Below are positions 24,901 to 37,872 of a DNA stretch of 64,000 nt, piece by piece. Within the stretch, counting starts at the first letter, position 1. Each line of letters starts with the position of its first letter. The notes below the pieces were generated by a model. It had not been told where the DNA came from. It saw only the letters and a list, made by a program, of their open reading frames with translations, and did not search any database. The DNA lies in assembly GCA_013397845.1 (NCBI GenBank), contig VZTG01006291.1:750809-814808 (forward strand), in the 5' to 3' direction. The translations under genes and the position numbers were made by a program. This DNA is from Melanocharis versteri. Its lineage: Eukaryota > Chordata > Aves > Passeriformes > Melanocharitidae.

Positions 24901-27900
24901 ATTCTACAGGAGTGAGCAATGGATTGTGCCCCGTGGAGAAACTGTCGGTCACAGACATTGGTAAAAGAAACACTGTTTGTGGAGGATTATTGAGTGAGAA
25001 TGTTTTTACCTTTCGGTTTAATCAAACAACAATGAAATGGTTATGAAGCAATCTCTTCTTTACCTGCAATGCTAACTTTTTATTAGCTTGTCAACTTTTT
25101 GCACTTGTGAAAGAGTCCTTTGGGTATGGTATTGAAATGAAGCTTTAAAAGGCTATTGGAACATCCGTTTCTCTTTACGCCTGTACATGATGATGTGCTG
25201 CTAATACAACAGATCACATGGCTATAATTTTTCTGACAAGTTTATATTCTGTAACTGTGCTTTGCCCTCAAAATACATGTTTTCCTTTATGATAATATTT
25301 ACTTGATATGCTGCAGTTAAAATAGAGCTTTAAATATATTTGTTCAGATTGTTCCTTGGTGTAAATTAGTGTACAGCTTCTGGCTTTGGTTCGTAACCAC
25401 CGAAAATCATTCATGTTGCAATGCCAAGGGTTTTGTTAACTCCCCCAGATTAAGGCAATACATTATGACCACGTGAATGTATTTTGAAGACAGTTCCTTG
25501 TTTGTAAGTAAGGTGGTAAATTTTAATCTGATGGGTATTTTGCCGTGGTGCTCAGAGTCTACATGTTCTAAACTCCATACATTAATTTTCTGCTCTCCAA
25601 TTACTGTACATGGCCTAAAGGCTTGTGTATGTGTAGCAATGCACACATTTATGCAATATGCCTACCAGTTGTAAAATATTACAGTGTTATATTAACTCTC
25701 TTTATTGAAAGTAAAGACATTTTTACTGTATAATGATCATTGGATATTTTTAAATTAACAAGACTGACTATCTCAATGCGTGTGTTATTTCATAGATCAC
25801 TTTGATTTAGTATTTGCAGCAGGCATGGTTTTGTACATTCTTCTACTCTTTAATTCAGGAATATTATAAAGAAGTTTTCTCTTTTTCTCTTTCTCTGTGA
25901 CTAAGATTATCAGAGTATATTGGAATTTGCCTATTTATGAAAATGAACCAGGCTATTTTATTACTTTCATCTGTAATAATTAGAGTACCAACTTTACGGT
26001 TTATAAGACATTTTTGCTTCAAGCTTCAGTTTTATTTCATGTCTGTTATAAAAGTTTGGGAGAATTTCTGCCTAGAGTCTAAATTTTGACCTGTTTGTGA
26101 ATTTCTGAAACCAATGGAATCTAAGGAAGCTTTGCCATTAGTGTTACTGAGGATTTATTTTGACCTGGTGCATTAGGCCTCTTTGTTTATTAAAACTGCC
26201 TAATACTTGCTGCTTTCAGTTGAATAATAATTTCATAAGGTGTGATGAGGAGGACAGTCCAGTAAAGGAAAATGAATCCAGTTTTAATCAGTCTTCTACC
26301 TCCTTTGTTGTCAAGTTGTTAATGTAATTAATGACCATAAAGTTATATCTTTAAAATTTCTGTTCTGTATCATCAGTGTTTTGAAACACATGCATGCACC
26401 TTCTAGTCTAATACCAAAGACAAAAACATTTCATTGGAATATTGGATTTTCTACCTGTACAGGCTCACTTTTGAAATTTTAGTAAGTAGGACTACATTAA
26501 TACAATATGCAGGTAACATAATGTATCAGCAGTATTTATTTTTGCTGGGATAAGATCAGAATGTGCAAATCTATGTAGAGAAAAACTTAAGTAAGCTTCA
26601 AATGTGAACCCTCGATGAATACAGTATTATTTATGAGAATTAAAGATGGTTACTCTTAAATCAGAAGTGGTGCTTGTTTGCTATGAATGAGACTTTAAAA
26701 GAGAATCTTTTTTCCCCTCAAAAGAAGCAGCAAACAGGAAAAGACTTTTGAAAATACTTGTTTTTAAATCAGCTGGGTAGGACCTGTGTACCTTTCTCAT
26801 GGGTGAGAAACAGCGAGTAAGTACTGGACATTCAAAATCCTACATGTCATAAGGAAAAGTCTTACACTTCTAGTGCAGTCTTACCTTGATTTAATCCAGT
26901 GAAACATGCAGGAAGAATTAGGAGATTCATTTAAATGAATATATTTGCACTACTGTGAATACAGAGGAAGTGAGGCCCAGCTCAGGTCCAAATTTTTTCT
27001 TGCAATGTAGCTCAGATTTAACAGCCTAAGTAATTTGGCACCAAACCTTCTTGCATGTAACAGACTCTTTTATAAATGGCTTTAATGTCACTGGAGTGCT
27101 GGGAAGAATGACAGTGAAATCCAGTGAAATCTCTCCTCTCACGTCAATAATGCCTGCTGAAGCAATCACTGTAGGAGATGCTGAAAGGAGGAAACCTGAA
27201 TTGGACAGTGCCTAAGTCATACTTTTCCCTTGTGGGATTGTAAGTGGGAATGGAATCTTACTTGCATTTTAGTGCTTATTCATCTACAGGTGTGCATGTG
27301 TGTGTTTGTACACATTTACCAGGTAGGTTACTGGTTTAGGATTCTTTTTTTTCTAGGTGTAGTTAAGTAGTGGTAAGAATATCTTGTTTGAAATGTACAT
27401 AGCAGAAGGGAAGAAATTGTTGAAGGGAAGAATATTGACACAGAATAATAAGGAAAAAAAGTGGTTATAATATAATGAACTCATCTTTTCCTCTTGAGGG
27501 TGGAAGGAAATTGTGTGAAGTTACTTCACCTGCTTTTTATTGGGTGGCTCTGTTTTGTATCTTTTTACCAAAATTACAGTGCTGTTTGCCTCAGCTGATC
27601 TGTCAATCCATCAGTGTCAAAAAAATAGTCAGGTTAGCAGGAGAAAATCTGCATAAAATTTGCTCTTAATGAAGTCCCTTGTCTCTCTGGAGAAATTATT
27701 CATAGAATGAACATTCAGTGTGCAAAATAAGCCTGTTGGTCTCTGTGCCACCACCTACAGCTGCATGTTTGCTCACCTTTTGTTAACTTGTCATTCTCCA
27801 GGAGCAGAAGAAATGAAAAGGAAGTTATTTTCTTCCAGTGCCACCAGTTGAAGAAGACCCAGGTCTCCAGCTGGCTTTCCTCAGCTCTGTTGGATGTTGG

Positions 27901-30900
27901 TGCAGTTGCCTGCCCATGGCAGAGGTCAGTCAGGACTCTGTTCTTGAAGCCGTAAGAGGAAAGCCAATCTGGGATGTGGGGTATTTTGTGGTTTATTTTC
28001 CATAATGTGATGTGGACCATTGAATGTGTTGTTGGTTAATAAAAAAAGGCAAAATGCTATTAAGGTTGTAAAAAGGAGATAAATAGAAGCTAAATGTTGG
28101 GGTGAGATACAGAATGTCAATCACAAAAGGTTTCATGAGGGAATTGTCAAAGGTAAGGAATTGATAACGAAGAAAAAGAGCAATAGTAATAATATTTTAC
28201 ATACAATGTAAAATACCCTTACATAGACAACATCTGTGCAAAAATGCACTCTTGAGTCACCAGTCAAGTACTGGGAGCTGAATTTTGGGCAGCAGATCGT
28301 TGAGGGAAGCAGTGTTGTGTGGGATGTAGGACAGTATGCACCGAGGGAGCAGGAATTGGTGCTCTGAAGAATGTCTTGAAGGATGATAGAAAGTGGTTTT
28401 AGGGGAAAGCATGCAGATACTTTTGGAGGGAAAAGAAAGGCAGGGATGAGGGGGATTGGACCTGCCAATATTCATGGAGCTGGATGGTGGCGCAGAGAGA
28501 TACAAATGAGGCCGTGTGGAGGGGAGGCATCGCTGCAAGAGTTTTTAAAGACGCTTTTCATAAACTCTACTCAAGCCTGCAGAAATTAGTGATAATTAAT
28601 CTCGAGAACCCCCTTGCCTCCTTTTATTCAATTATCCTTGGGGGGTACTTCTGCAGGACGGCGAGTGCTGGGGTTTCCTGACACAGCACTGTGTAGCATT
28701 AGTATGCGCTGTGGGATGTATGAATCCTGCAGTAGCTCAGGGACTAATTACCTCGGAAGGTTGAAGGCACCAACACCTATTTAGAGTGTTTTTCACAGAG
28801 AGCAAAGTTGCAGAGAAACATGAACGGAGGCCAGTGCAGCTGAATGTGTAAGAGGTTTTACTTGAGACCGAAGTGTTTCAGGCTCTGTGTGCTGCTGTGT
28901 CGCAGTGTGATGTGTGGTATCAAAGCTGCTTCTCCCCATCATTTTTCATTATCACGCCGGGTTATGAGGGTTAGCAGGGCTGAGAGATGCTATTCGACAC
29001 ATCACGAGCAGACGCGTCAGCAGGAGCAGCTAAATGTGACACAGTTTTCCTCAAATGCTGCAGTTACCAAAACATGCCTCTTTGCAAGATGTTTTTAAAT
29101 AAAACTACATGCCTTTTGATGACAGTGCTGAGACCCCTTTCCAGGGAGTATGGATGTTTGGGGAGCTGTCGGCTGGTTCACAACATCACCTTGCAATGGG
29201 GAGGAGCAGTGCAGGGCTAAGCAGATACTGCCAGCTGGAGAATTTTGTTCTGAAGCACTGTATATAATTCTAGCAACGGGAAAGCAAAACCCTAGTGGTC
29301 ATCAGGGATTCCCTGTCTGTGACTGCTCAGCAGACAGCTGTCTGAAATTCAGTGGCCTCGTAGATAGAGAAAGCTCCATAGAATAACTGACAAGCTTTCT
29401 TTTCATCTTTTAAATCCATAATGCATGTATATACATATTGTTAATAATTCATATTAATGGAGAGCTCTTGCCCAAGAGCACATTCCCCTATCACAGAAAA
29501 TAAATTGTTTAATGATGTCTAGGATAGAAATCAGAGGCTGGCTCTAAATCCAGCAATTACAGAACAGTACTAGACATGCAGTGCACACTTCCATAAACAA
29601 ATAAATTCATTACAGTTTAATAACAGTGGAAATAATAAATGTAAGGTAATTTAAATAATGTGCAAAATAGAGCCATATTTTATCCTAAAGCCATAATGCC
29701 AAGTACTCACATTCTCAGGAATTCTTGAAAGCCTTCAGGGCTGGCCTTAAGTGCAGGTAAGCAATAAGGTGGAATTTTAATGTTATCATCATGGCCTAAA
29801 TTTATAGAGAGGCAAAATTCAGTTTTGTGGTGGAAGTTGTCCAAGCCTGGGTGTTAGATGGAAAAGAGTCTGGGAATGCTCAGTTTGGTGCTGGATCACT
29901 CGGTAGGTTTAGGTGGCATGATGCAGAGTAGTGGCTTCTGGGATTTGAGAGCAGAGGACAGGATCTGCAGAGCCCTCACTACCACTGAGGAAAAGCAGGG
30001 CTTGGAGGTGCCAATGGTGCATTGCAGAGGTGGGAAGAAAGGTGAGGAGGAGAAACAGGTCCTTACAGGCTCAAACTTCAGTAGTCTTGAAGAGAAATTT
30101 TGCAAATTTTCTGCACCCTTTGATTGTTGGCTAATTTAAGCACCTTATTTTCATGTGTTTTAAAATAAAAGATGGAATTTATTTCTTGCTTGGAAGTGTG
30201 TAATAACAGAAGACTCAGTAGTGACTGACTTTTTGTTTTTCTAATCCCAGCAATTGAAATATTCCTTACGATGGTGAGAGCTCACTCAGCTGAGTAGTGC
30301 CCTGTCCTGCTGGTGGTCTCCCTGGGAGTGCTCCTCTGCGGTGGATTGCTCCCAGCCATCAGAAACAAACATACCAGGTGACCCAAAATGCTTATGTTTT
30401 ACATATGTTCCATTTTCCCTGCAGTTTCATGGATCTGCAATACATGTGGACCATTTCAGTTTAGTGTTGTGTCAGACTGGGTATTTGGTATGGTGATTCT
30501 GTTATAAATATTTGTGTTCGCTCTGTGATAGTTCAGCTTCAAATAATTTTTTGCTTGTCCTATTAAAAGGTTGCTGTGTTTCACAGAACGGTCACACGCA
30601 TCTTACCCTGGAGCTGAATTAAGTGTTCCTCTAAGCGGTGTATAACTCTCTTATGCTGTGATAACAATAACATCATCCTGGGAGAGAGGCGCTTTCCTGG
30701 TCAATGTTCTATTAAAACAGTAATAACTTGGTACTGGTTTAACTTGAAATCTGCATATTCTCATGTTCAACATCTATATCTGGTTGAACTGCTCTGAATA
30801 TGTATTTGTAGCCTGAACTCGTCTCTCTCAGTAAGTTTTTGATTCTGTGAAGGTTTAGCTCAAGAAACCTCAAGCCAAAGTCTGGATTTTGAATTCAGAA

Positions 30901-33900
30901 TATTCAACTAGGCCTAGATTTGACAGCTTTTGGGGGCTGATTGGAATTTCTGAAACCATTAAATGGTTCTGGATGCTCTTTCTGAGACCGTTAAGAACAA
31001 TTTTGAATGTTTTTTCCACAAACCTGTCACACTAATCATCAGCATCACAGACTCAGCCGCTTCCTTGGAGGTTTAAGCATACCATATCTGTGTAGTAATA
31101 ACCATAAATGGGGTCTCATCCAGTTATTTTCCTAGAAGATCTCACCATACCATCCTGGAATAACTGAATTTGGTTATTTTAAAAATGCAGGCTATGTTAT
31201 TTTTCCTTTAAAGTCTGTGCAATAATTTGCACATTCATCCTACTTTCACAAGCAGGAGAGGTTTTGAGAACTGTCTTTTTCTTGATGTTTGTCAAAGGGA
31301 ACTAATTTTGTATTCAATAATACATTTTTTTCTTTGAAGTGATCCAGAAATTTTAATATACTTGCTCTGTTATACAATAAGAAAATAACTATTTATCCCA
31401 ATGGATATTTTATCAGGAAAAAAAAGCCCCATGAATTCTGGTTTCCTCTCAACTCTCTGTCTTGTGATGCTCCTTGTCAGATTAATGTGTTTTAAACCTG
31501 TCGGTTGGTACCTGAGATGTCAGAAAGGAAGATTAAAAACACACCTTTCTTTTGGGGGATTCGTTTTGCACTACAAAATGTGGAGGAAGAGAAAGAAAAC
31601 CTTTCCTGCTTACTGCTGGAATGCATCTGAGACTTGCTGTGTGTACCATTCTGGTTATGTTTTGGGGGTTAGGAAGGAATTTTGGTTACTGTCCTAGAAC
31701 AGATTCAAGATCCTGAAATGGTTATTAGTTTGTGAGGAGCAGAACATGCAGAAATGAAGGGTCATGGGTTTGATTTTTGTCTCAGGCACAAACAAGGCAT
31801 GTGACTCAGGACAGAAATAATTTCTCTCTGCTTCCTTCAGGAGACTGGAACTGTTGCATTTGCCTTCTAATGTGGTGGATACACTTACCTTCTTATACTG
31901 TTAATCAGTAGATGAAATATCTTTTATTAACTTCTAAGTTTCAGGAAGTTTTCAGCTAGGAAAAGAGAAAAATACAATGTTTTTAATACTAACAAAGTCA
32001 CTCTGTATTTTTTCAGATATCGTTTCAGAAAAAATTACTATGCAAGTCCTCAATGTATTTTTTACACAAATTGAAATAATTTCTGAAAGAAATGCAGAGA
32101 TTTACCCTTGAGTTTGAGCAATAGGGAGGCGTTCTGCAGAAGCTCTCTTTGGTCACGGGTTCTAATGAGACCATAAACGCTGGCCAAGGCCCATAAACAC
32201 TGCAGAGGTTTGGAGCAACGGTGTTCACCAGTGCCACTAATCCAGCTTTAAATCAATTTTTCAGAACCTGGGTCCTATTCTCCTCTCAGTCTGAGTAATA
32301 AAGTGCATTCAAGGGAGATGATGCACATGAGAAAGTGCTCCTCATTTCACAGGACTTGAGGAATAATCCAGAACTATATATTTCTCTCGTGTTTCAGTTA
32401 GTGTTTAAATGATTCAGCCATCATTTTGGCTATGCACTTATTATAGAAGGTGCTTGATTTTGATCTAATATGTGTTCTGAAGACTTTTAAGACCATTTTT
32501 TACAGTTTCCTAAAGTAAGAGCCTGTTCCACTCTCAGTAACCGTAAATAACTCACGTTTCTGAATATGGATATATCACCATATTTAGCAGTCAGGTCAGT
32601 GTTTTTACATGGAGCAAAAAAAACTGATGTGCAATAACAACCTGGAGAAAGCAGTGAAATCAAACAACAGCAGATCCCTACACACATATGATAGGTACCT
32701 ATATTTTAATGAAAAATCAAACATGTAAAATCCAAGTCTTAATTTACCTCTGTGCTTGTTTTGTTGAAATTACAAAATATGGCAATTTTTCCATTCATGC
32801 CAAATACTAATTAGCAAGACAATAAAAAAACAACCAAAACAGGAGAGACCCTTACTGTTACTGGCAGAATTCATAAGCAGAGTGGTTTCTTTCACTGGGA
32901 TATAATGATGTTAACTGGCTTTTTGGGTAAGATTTTGGCTGCTTGAAGTCATTAACGCACAGCTAATTTTCAGTGTGTGTTTTTGTAGGTGCTGTGTAGG
33001 ATAGGACTGGCTGACAACAGATTTTCAGAGATGCTGTGTTGGATTTTGCTGATAAACAGGCAGTATTTTGGGTCTTATAAATAACTGGATCTTATAAAGA
33101 ATCATTTGCTCAATTTTGACATGTCACACAACTTTCTCAAATTGTTGTTTGGTCTAGTGCAAAATAGGATAGTGATTGAATTAATTGCAGATTTTTGAAG
33201 AAATATTTCTTGTTACAGTGAGCATGATCACCAGTGATTTTCTTTGTGTGTACAATAGGTCATTTCTGTGTACAGATGTCTTCCAGACTGAAAAATGACA
33301 ACCAAAACTGTAAATGCATTTGGAGCAGGTCACATTGAAAAAATGTACAAGTATGTTCAATTATGTAACATTTAATTTCTCTTTATCCTTCTGTCCCAGG
33401 TGGGTGTTATGTGACGGGATGGAGTATGCCTGGTTACTATAGGAATGCAACATGCAAGGAAACTTCTGAATAGAAAGCAGTTAATTTAACTAAACATCTT
33501 TTGATGTCACTGCCTAATTATTTTCATCTACAACATTTAAAAGGCAGGTATTTGGAAATAAGCTTTACCCAGAAAAGTTACAAAACTCTGAGAAAATACC
33601 TCAAGGAAAGGCAAGTGTATTTCCAGCCGTGTGTGAATGTGCAACTCAAAGGGGTTAAGTGTTTTTATCTCTTTGCTACAACCTGCTCTTACAAGATAGA
33701 TACAACTTCTTGTCAGCGTGTGCGTGCTACATAGTTGATGGGATCTAAACAGGCTTTTCATGCCCACTGCCTTCTAATCTTCATCAGTTCTGCTCTGTCG
33801 TGATGAATGTGTTCCCTTGCAGCAACCTTAATTGTTTTTTGAGGGTTAGAAGAGTGATCATAATTGCAGCTGTTGTGAATTTAATTCTGATCTGCAAAGA

Positions 33901-34077
33901 GACTGCGCTGTAAGCACACATTTTCACTTTGAATGCTTAAATCAATGGTTTTCAATTACAAATAGAGAACCCCGTAGCTGGAAACGTTCCTTACTGGAGG
34001 GTAGATCCTACCCTATCGCACCCCCGTCCCGCAGGCTGGTGGCTAGCTCGCCCGGGGACAGCCGAGACCGACGTTAT
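21943..34077. other. Intergenic, downstream of ZNF804A
   Basis: No gene recognised. It is AT-rich with scattered GC-richer patches at about 23260-23640, 24430-24860 and 28440-29060. The patches contain open frames up to about 138 codons on either strand, but the products have no recognisable domains and the frames overlap antisense. No CR1 or LTR structure was found in this stretch. In other amniotes the region 3' of ZNF804A is a long gene desert. Confidence 0.6.
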
Positions 34078-34091
34078 NNNNNNNNNNNNNN
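34078..34091. other. Assembly gap (14 N)
   Basis: A run of 14 N. Flanking sequence, about 33970-34230, is GC- and CpG-rich (for example CTCGCCCGGGGACAGCCGAG on the left) and unlike the AT-rich desert around it. The gap size is probably nominal. Confidence 0.95.
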
Positions 34092-35325
34092 TTTAGGTGA
34101 AGGTTCAGAGGGGGGTTTTCTCGAAGTCCCGGTGGACTCTTCTGGGCTCCTCAGGTCCTGGCTTTGGGCCAGCAGTCCAGTAAGAGGCCACCGCAACACT
34201 ACCCCTATTAGTTACTCACATTGCCTATTTTTCAGACATTCACAGTTGAAATTGTAAGCTCTGGAAATAAACTATGTGATACCTACAAAAAAATTCCAAT
34301 TGTGAATGATCTCTAACTAATTGATGGGTACTGATAAAAAAAAGCAGGTTAGGTGGTCACTTTCTCCTGAGTGCCCTGCCGTAAAATGGCGTTTGGGCTA
34401 TGAATGGAGTGGATAGTCTCATTTCTGCCCTCCTTTCTTCTTCTCCCTGTGTTCAAGTTTTGGGTACTACAGACGTTTATTTCTACAGTAGTGTGCTGCT
34501 CACATCTTTGTTGTTGTTTGAAGTGTTGAGGTTTATTTCTGTTCTTCCACCCTCAACTTACAGCAGTGTGAAATTTTTTTGTGCCTGCATCCTGGCGATG
34601 CCATGAGGGAACCTCCAGGGAAGCAGCTGCTGATCATGGCAATGTATGAGGTAAATCCCACCCCTTTAAAGAACACGTAGCCAGGAGCATTAAACTTCAT
34701 TTAAACAACTTCTCTTAAATTCAGCTTCTCATTGTGAAATTCAGAGTACAGAGACATTACCAGCAGTAGAAAAAAGATGAAAACTCCTAATGGAAATAAT
34801 GCCCAGAAATTGTGTTCACCCAGTGCCAAAGACCTGTGCATGGCTGAAGTCTAACAAAGCTCTTCACTGAGCCAGTTTAGGTAAGTACACTTTACATATG
34901 AGTAAAGAACATTTTGTGTAATTTTTCTTGTTTTTCCTCCTAGATATTTGGGGATACAGTGTAAATATTCTGTCTTATCTATGTAGCTATTTACTTTAAA
35001 TTGTCTTATGAATTTAACAAAGCTGCTTTAGAGTTTTTGTGCTGTTTACTGTCAATGCAGCCAGTGATGGGTGCGTGTAGTAAAGGCCTTATAGTCTGTA
35101 TATCAGATTACACTGACACTTTAATCTGGATATCTGGTCATCTATATGACAGGGCTTTAACTACTCTTTGAATTTTGTGGTGATAACAGAATGTTAAAGA
35201 AGATAAAATACATGTATGATGGGTTTGTATTTAGATACACATTTTCACATCACTTTCAGTCAGTGAATCATCATTAAAAAAACCCCAGATTACAAAAATT
35301 TACAGTAAAATCAGCACAACTGCCC

Positions 35326-35346
35326 CTCTCTCTCTATATATATATG
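35326..35346. repeat. Compound (CT)n-(AT)n microsatellite
   Basis: Five CT units pass directly into five AT units. A simple compound microsatellite. Confidence 0.85.
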
Positions 35347-35718
35347 TGTATTAAATGCTATAAAGCAAATTGCACACATATGCCTGACTTGTTTCCTAAT
35401 ATATCAGCATCCAGGTAGTATAATGTTGCATTTTCTGTTGATGAAGGGTAGCAGAACTAACCAGGATGACTGATTTCAGGCACTTATGCTTATGTCCCAC
35501 CTTATTCTACATTATTTGACTGGAGATTCTTGCCATTAATAATTTAGAGAAAACCCTTTTTGTTGGTTGAAAAGCCAGATCATAAGATATACAGTGATGT
35601 GAATTGTAATGTACTGTAGCCCATACTGGTTCAGTATAAACTGTTTAAGTTTGTCATTGATAAAATAGTTCTGGTGGGTTTGGGAATGTATTAGAAATAC
35701 TGGTAAATATTTAACACA

Positions 35719-35774
35719 TTATATATATTTTTTTATAAATATATATATTTATATATTTTTATATATATAAAATA
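35719..35774. repeat. AT-rich low-complexity, partly self-complementary tract
   Basis: About 56 bp of almost pure A/T made of TATATA runs separated by T-runs, able to pair with itself as an imperfect hairpin. Low complexity; no homology-based identity. Confidence 0.8.
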
Positions 35775-36109
35775 ATTAGGAATCATATGGATATCAATGA
35801 AGCAACACAAACGTTCCAAAACCTGTGAGAAGAGCCACACTGCCCTGATGTTCCTTTTACCTTTGGTGTGATGAGAAACCACTTCTCAATAACGTACAGA
35901 AACATTGCTCAGTAGTGCAGGGTGGCATAATTTAAAGCCTTAATTAAACATGCATGAGGGAAGATTAAATCCATTTTTGAAATGTTATGTCATTTTAAAC
36001 ATATATTTTATTTAGTACATTTGCTATTAATTTTAATCCTAGTGATAAAAATATATTGATAGAATTCAGATGAAAATTTCTGTTGAAGCTTAAAGCTCTG
36101 CATAGAAGT

Positions 36110-36181
36110 GGGGGCGGGGGGGTTGGGTGTTTGGTATTGGGTTGCCTTAGGGTTTTTTTAGCAAGGGGGTGGGTGTATGGG
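36110..36181 (+). other. G-run cluster, candidate G-quadruplex region
   Basis: Eight runs of three or more G lie within 72 bp on the + strand: 36110-36114, 36116-36122, 36125-36127, 36139-36141, 36150-36152, 36165-36169, 36171-36173 and 36179-36181. The first four have loops of 1, 2 and 11 nt. The sequence satisfies a relaxed G-quadruplex pattern; folding is inferred. Confidence 0.6.
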
Positions 36182-37737
36182 TTTTTGTCATTCATGTGGT
36201 AATGAGAAAAATTACTCAGAGTGGTGGTAGAACATCCATCCTTAGAGGTTTTCGGGATTCAGGTAGTCAGAGCTGTGGCTCACCTGCCAAGTTGCGTGGA
36301 AGTCCATTGATCCTGGTGATTTCATTAAAGGCACACTGCTAAAAATCAGCCCAAATGGAAGAGGGATTACAAGGGACAGCTGTATCTCGTGCGTGAAGCA
36401 GGGCTAGATCAGCATATCCATTAGGCCCTTTCACTGCCAACTCACAAAATATAAAAATTTAAATCCAGGTTTGGTCAATGGCATTCAAATCCCAGATAAC
36501 TTTCCAAATTAAGAAAGGTTTTATCCAACTCTGTGTGTATTTTCCTTCCCTTTTTATCACTGGTCCAAAAATCATTTGTGAAATTCTGAAACATGGGAAT
36601 GACAGGTGGCTGTATCTAAAAAGACACATGGCAAGGACTAAAATCTGAGAATTTTCTTTCTTTGTGTAGTTACCAGTAACTTAATCTCATTTCCACTGGA
36701 TGCACTGTTGGGGTAGAACACATTTTTGTTCATGCTTTGCTTATAATAGTTAAAATTCATTTTTGACAACTGACATTTTCTAATCTCTCTGGATTTCATC
36801 AAGAGTTTATTTTCTTTTGAAAAAACACAATTATACTATATATTTATTCACTACATCAAGTGAAACCTTTTCACTTGTAGATGTTTGGAGAATTATTAGT
36901 TTTATTGATTATTTTACAGTTAAATTGTATCCTATCAAATAGAATGTGTCAAAGGTTTTCAAAACCCTTTTATTTGTCCAAGTAATTTAAGAATGCAGTT
37001 CAGTTACAGTGGCAGAACTGTTCTCACTCTGGTTCAACATCTCAAGTTTCAAGTTCTTCTCATGGTCCCATTAGATCATTTTATTGATTTGCCAGGCATT
37101 GATTTACTGGCTGCTCTGCCAGCAGCCATAAGAACACAGTTTGTTTGTAGCCTTAAAAAATATTCCGAAATACTGCTCACAGATTAAGTTTGAGGAGTAG
37201 GCTCCATGGCTTTCAGTCAGATTTCTCTTTTAAAATATTTCTATGTAGAAAAAAAAGAAAATGTATTTAATGTTAGTTGCGTTTCCCACTGATGAACAGC
37301 TTAGGCAAAGAAACTGGAATTAACAGATGTATCTTAGCCCAGCAATGTATTATTCTTTTTTATTATTATTATTTTAGTTTGCATATGCATCAGTTTTCTA
37401 GAAGAGGTAATTGTATTCAGGGTTTTCATTTTAGTGCAAAACTGACACACTTAGACTTTTGCCTGAACTTGCAAATACTACTGTGCTGCACAAATGTCTA
37501 AGACAGAGATTGCTGAGTGGGAAGTTTGCAGTGGGATTCTCTGCAGACCCCTGCAGCAACGGGCCCCACAGTTCTTTATCAGGGAAATGAGCAGGTTACT
37601 GGAAAATCCATTAGCTCTGTCTCCCCTCTGTTTCCTAGAGTAGTTTTCCCTTTGTTCCTCTCCTAGTGAAGTGACAGAATATCTGTGTGAACATGGGACA
37701 GCCTCTCCAGGCCTCCACTCTCCCCAGTGACCCTTCA

Positions 37738-37872
37738 CTTGGAAGTGTCCAAAAACAGGGTGTGGATGTGGCACCTGGGGACATGGTTTCATGGTGAGCT
37801 TGGCAGTGTTGGGATGATGGTTGGACTTGATGATCTTAGAGGTCTTTTCCAACCTCAGTGATTTTATGATTC
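37738..37872 (+). mobile_element. CR1 LINE fragment, 3' terminus (plus orientation)
   Basis: Matches the last about 135 nt of an avian CR1: CTTGGAAGTGTCCAAAAAC, GGCACCTGGGGACATGGTTT, GGTTGGACTTGATGATCTTA, GAGGTCTTTTCCAACCTCAG, then a GATTTTATGATTC tail that is a diverged copy of the family's octameric 3' repeat. Strongly 5'-truncated and non-coding. Confidence 0.92.

Larger units (their letters stand above)
34092..37737. other. Intergenic, AT-rich
   Basis: No gene recognised. The stretch contains a CT/AT dinucleotide tract (35326-35346), an extremely AT-rich block (35719-35774) and a G-run cluster (36110-36181). Confidence 0.65.
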
